From: Euryhalocaulis caribicus
GTDB lineage: Bacteria > Pseudomonadota > Alphaproteobacteria > Caulobacterales > Maricaulaceae
Reading direction: 5' to 3'
Length of the DNA stretch: 64,000 nucleotides
NCBI RefSeq assembly: GCF_000412185.1
Contig: NZ_ASJA01000003.1
Location: 124,001-188,000 of the forward strand
The position numbers and the translations under genes were made by a program. Every line of letters starts with the position of its first letter. Positions within the stretch are counted from its first letter, which is position 1. This document shows positions 61,869 through 64,000 of the stretch, piece by piece. The notes beneath the pieces are model-generated. The model searched no databases and was not told the DNA's origin. It saw nothing but the letters and a program-made list of their open reading frames with translations.

Positions 61869-63989
61869 GTGTCGGACACAACAGCCACTTCTGACGCACC
61901 CGCTTCCGGCGCACCCGCCTGGAACTGGGGCGCCATCATGCGTTCGCCGCTGCGCGGCGACGTGGCGCTGGCCGTCGGCATTCTCGCCATTCTGGTGATG
62001 CTGATCCTGCCGATGCCGCGCTGGCTGCTGGATTTCGCGCTGGCGATCTCGATTTCCTTCTCGGTGCTGGTCCTGATGACCGCGCTGTTTATCAATAAAC
62101 CGCTGGAATTTTCCGCCTTCCCGGCGGTCCTGCTGATCGCGACCATGTTGCGATTGGGGCTGAATATCGCCTCCACCCGGCTGATCCTTTCGCACGGGCA
62201 CGAGGGCACCGGCGCGGCGGGCGATATTATCGAGGCGTTCGGCGCCTTCGTGATGAACGGCTCCTACGTCATCGGGATCATCGTTTTCATCATCCTGGTG
62301 ATCGTGAACTTCGTCGTGATTACCAAGGGTTCGGGCCGGATCGCCGAAGTGGCGGCGCGCTTCTCGCTGGACGCCATGCCCGGCAAACAGATGGCCATCG
62401 ACGCCGATCTCTCCTCCGGCCTGATCAGCGAGGACGAGGCGCGCGCCAAGAGGAAAGAGCTGGAATCGGAATCCAATTTCTTCGGCTCGATGGACGGCGC
62501 GTCGAAATTTGTGCGTGGCGACGCGGTCGCGGGCCTGCTGATTACCGGCATCAATATCGTCGCGGGCATGGTCATCGGCATCATGCAGCACGACATGGCG
62601 GTCGGCGACGCCGCCAACGCTTTCACCAAGCTGACCATCGGCGACGGCCTGGTCTCCCAGATCCCGGCCCTGATCATCTCCATCGCCGCCGGCCTGCTGG
62701 TTTCCAAGGCCGGCGTGGAGGGCGCGGCCGACAAGGCGCTTGTCGCCCAGTTCTCCGGTTATCCGCAGGGCCTGACCATGGTCGCCATCATCGCCCTGAT
62801 GGCCGGCCTGCTGCCCGGCATGCCGCTGCTTCCCTTTGCGTTGATGTCGGCGCTGGCCGGCGGCAGCGCCTATGTCATTCACCGCCGCACGCGGGAGGCC
62901 AACGCCGCCGAGGTCGCCCGCGCCGCCATCGAACAGCAGGAGACAGAGCCCGAAGAGGCGCCGATCTCCGAAGCGCTGGCCATGGATGTCCTGAAGATCG
63001 AGCTGGGCTACGGCCTGCTGCCGCTGATCAACGAGGTCGAGGGCCGCCGCCTGACCGACCAGTTGAAGGCGCTGCGCCGGTCTCTGGCGCAGGAGATGGG
63101 TTTCGTCATGCCCTCGGTCCGCATCCTCGACAACATGGTGCTGGAGAGCGACGAGTACGCGATCAGCGTCAAGGAGATGCGCGCGGGCGAGGGCAAGCTG
63201 AAGCTGAATCATCTTCTGGTGATGGACCCCGGCGGCGCGCAGATCGATATGGGCGGCGAGCATGTGAAGGAACCCGCGTTCGGCCTGCCCGCGACCTGGA
63301 TCGACGACAATATGCGCGAGGAAGCGACCTTCCGCGGCTACACCATTGTCGACCCGGCCACGGTTCTGGCGACCCATTTCACGGAAATCCTCCGCGACAA
63401 CATGCCCGAGCTGCTTTCTTTCGCGGAGACCGAAAAGCTTCTGGACGAGCTTTCCAAGGAGCACCAGAAACTGCTGGACGATATCGTGCCCAGCCAGATC
63501 ACCCGGTCGGGCATCCAGCGCGTGCTTCAGAACCTGCTGGCCGAACGCGTCTCCATCCGCGACCTGCCCGCCATTCTGGAAGGCATCGCCGAGGCCAGCT
63601 CCCATTCGCAGAATCTCAATGCGGTCACCGAACATGTGCGGTCCCGCCTGGCCCGTCAGCTCTGCCATCAGAATATCAGCCCGGACGGGACGCTCAGCGT
63701 CATCACCCTGTCTCCGCCGTGGGAGCAGGCCTTCGCCGAGTCCCTGATCGGGCAGGGGGACGAGCGTCAGCTCGCCCTGCCGCCGACCAAGCTGCATGAA
63801 TTTGTCACCGCCGTCCGGAACGCCTTTGACGAGGCCGCGCAGCGCGGCGAGGCCCCGGTCTTGCTGACCAGCCCGGCCATCCGCCCCTATGTCCGCTCCC
63901 TGATCGAACGCTTCCGCGGCCAGACCCCGGTCATGTCGCAGAACGAGGTCCACCCCAAATCGCGGCTCAGGACCGCCGGGCAGGTTTGA
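61869..63989 (+). CDS. flhA: Flagellar export gate protein FlhA
   Basis: FlhA is the large membrane subunit of the flagellar type III export gate. The 706-residue protein starts at GTG 61869 and has about eight membrane helices in the first ~330 residues. The FHIPEP signature region contains L-R-L-G-L-N-I-A-S-T-R-L-I-L. K-Q-M-A-I-D-A-D-L-S-S-G and A-R-A-K-R-K-E-L-E-S-E-S-N-F-F-G-S-M-D-G-A-S-K-F-V-R-G-D form the cytoplasmic loop. The C-terminal cytoplasmic domain (~360-706) binds export chaperones. Its stop overlaps the next ATG. Confidence 0.97.
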   Translation: MSDTTATSDAPASGAPAWNWGAIMRSPLRGDVALAVGILAILVMLILPMPRWLLDFALAISISFSVLVLMTALFINKPLEFSAFPAVLLIATMLRLGLNIASTRLILSHGHEGTGAAGDIIEAFGAFVMNGSYVIGIIVFIILVIVNFVVITKGSGRIAEVAARFSLDAMPGKQMAIDADLSSGLISEDEARAKRKELESESNFFGSMDGASKFVRGDAVAGLLITGINIVAGMVIGIMQHDMAVGDAANAFTKLTIGDGLVSQIPALIISIAAGLLVSKAGVEGAADKALVAQFSGYPQGLTMVAIIALMAGLLPGMPLLPFALMSALAGGSAYVIHRRTREANAAEVARAAIEQQETEPEEAPISEALAMDVLKIELGYGLLPLINEVEGRRLTDQLKALRRSLAQEMGFVMPSVRILDNMVLESDEYAISVKEMRAGEGKLKLNHLLVMDPGGAQIDMGGEHVKEPAFGLPATWIDDNMREEATFRGYTIVDPATVLATHFTEILRDNMPELLSFAETEKLLDELSKEHQKLLDDIVPSQITRSGIQRVLQNLLAERVSIRDLPAILEGIAEASSHSQNLNAVTEHVRSRLARQLCHQNISPDGTLSVITLSPPWEQAFAESLIGQGDERQLALPPTKLHEFVTAVRNAFDEAAQRGEAPVLLTSPAIRPYVRSLIERFRGQTPVMSQNEVHPKSRLRTAGQV

Positions 63990-64000
63990 TGAGGCGGGCA
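63989..64000 (+). CDS. Start of the next flagellar gene (cut by window edge)
   Basis: An ATG at 63989 overlaps the flhA TGA (TGATG) and begins M-R-R-A before the window ends. The overlap pattern is like that of fliF-fliG. In related genomes fliR or flhB often follows flhA, but four codons cannot show which. Confidence 0.3.

Noticed and set aside
60516-63953. Open frame of more than 1100 codons on the minus strand opposite flbD-flhA
   Set aside because: It mirrors well-supported flbD and flhA and arises from GC-rich third positions. Its protein is His/Gln/Arg-rich with no recognisable domain.

Overview
The window is high-GC DNA from a motile alphaproteobacterium of the Caulobacterales/Maricaulales type (Caulobacter, Maricaulis, Oceanicaulis and relatives). 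The main clues are a SciP (DUF1153) gene beside the hook genes, a fliF-fliG-fliH-fliN-flbD-flhA operon encoding the sigma-54 activator FlbD, CtrA-like TTAACCAT boxes with neighbouring GANTC (CcrM) sites, and the ybgC-tolQRAB-pal-cpoB set followed by tilS and ftsH. I cannot name the genus. No rRNA, tRNA, CRISPR array, insertion sequence or prophage was found.

Layout: (1) 1-10.6 kb is a surface-glycan block: two sulfotransferase-like proteins (the first cut by the window edge), an FkbM methyltransferase, an NDP-sugar epimerase, RmlA, a GT4 glycosyltransferase, a divergent GDP-mannose 4,6-dehydratase-family enzyme and a GT2 glycosyltransferase. (2) 10.6-18.6 kb is mixed housekeeping: MgtC-like protein, soluble histidine kinase, CutA, QueC/QueE (queuosine precursor), a secreted unknown, thiolase, LldD-like dehydrogenase and MnmA. 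(3) 18.6-26.6 kb is the first flagellar block: flgL and flgK leftward, fliK, flgD, flgE and sciP rightward, with a shared control region holding a good sigma-54 promoter and repeated FlbD-site-like elements. (4) 26.7-41.1 kb holds ruvCAB, ybgC-tolQRAB-pal-cpoB, tilS, ftsH, an SDR, folP, a Gdx/SugE-type SMR transporter and prs. (5) 41.2-56.6 kb holds a secreted acidic EF-hand protein, ribosomal protein L25, pth, ychF, an M61 peptidase, a TSUP permease, a redoxin/2OG-oxygenase fusion, a Bcr/CflA-type MFS pump, an AT-richer orphan, an HSDL2-like SDR, lepB, a YbjQ-like protein and an M20 peptidase. (6) 56.8-64 kb is the second flagellar block (fliF to flhA), running off the right edge.

How the parts fit: FlbD from block 6 is expected to activate the sigma-54 promoter at block 3, about 39 kb away. 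SciP, made beside the hook genes, is a known CtrA inhibitor in Caulobacter. CtrA-like boxes lie upstream of sciP and tolQ, and a weaker one upstream of fliF, which would join motility and envelope constriction to the cell cycle. The most noteworthy non-genic signals are a four-segment, mutually exclusive hairpin leader that can hide the flgE ribosome-binding site, the shared palindromic stop codons (CTAG or TTAA) at four of seven convergent gene junctions, and a perfect 14-bp stem formed by the last codons of lldD just past the stop of mnmA.
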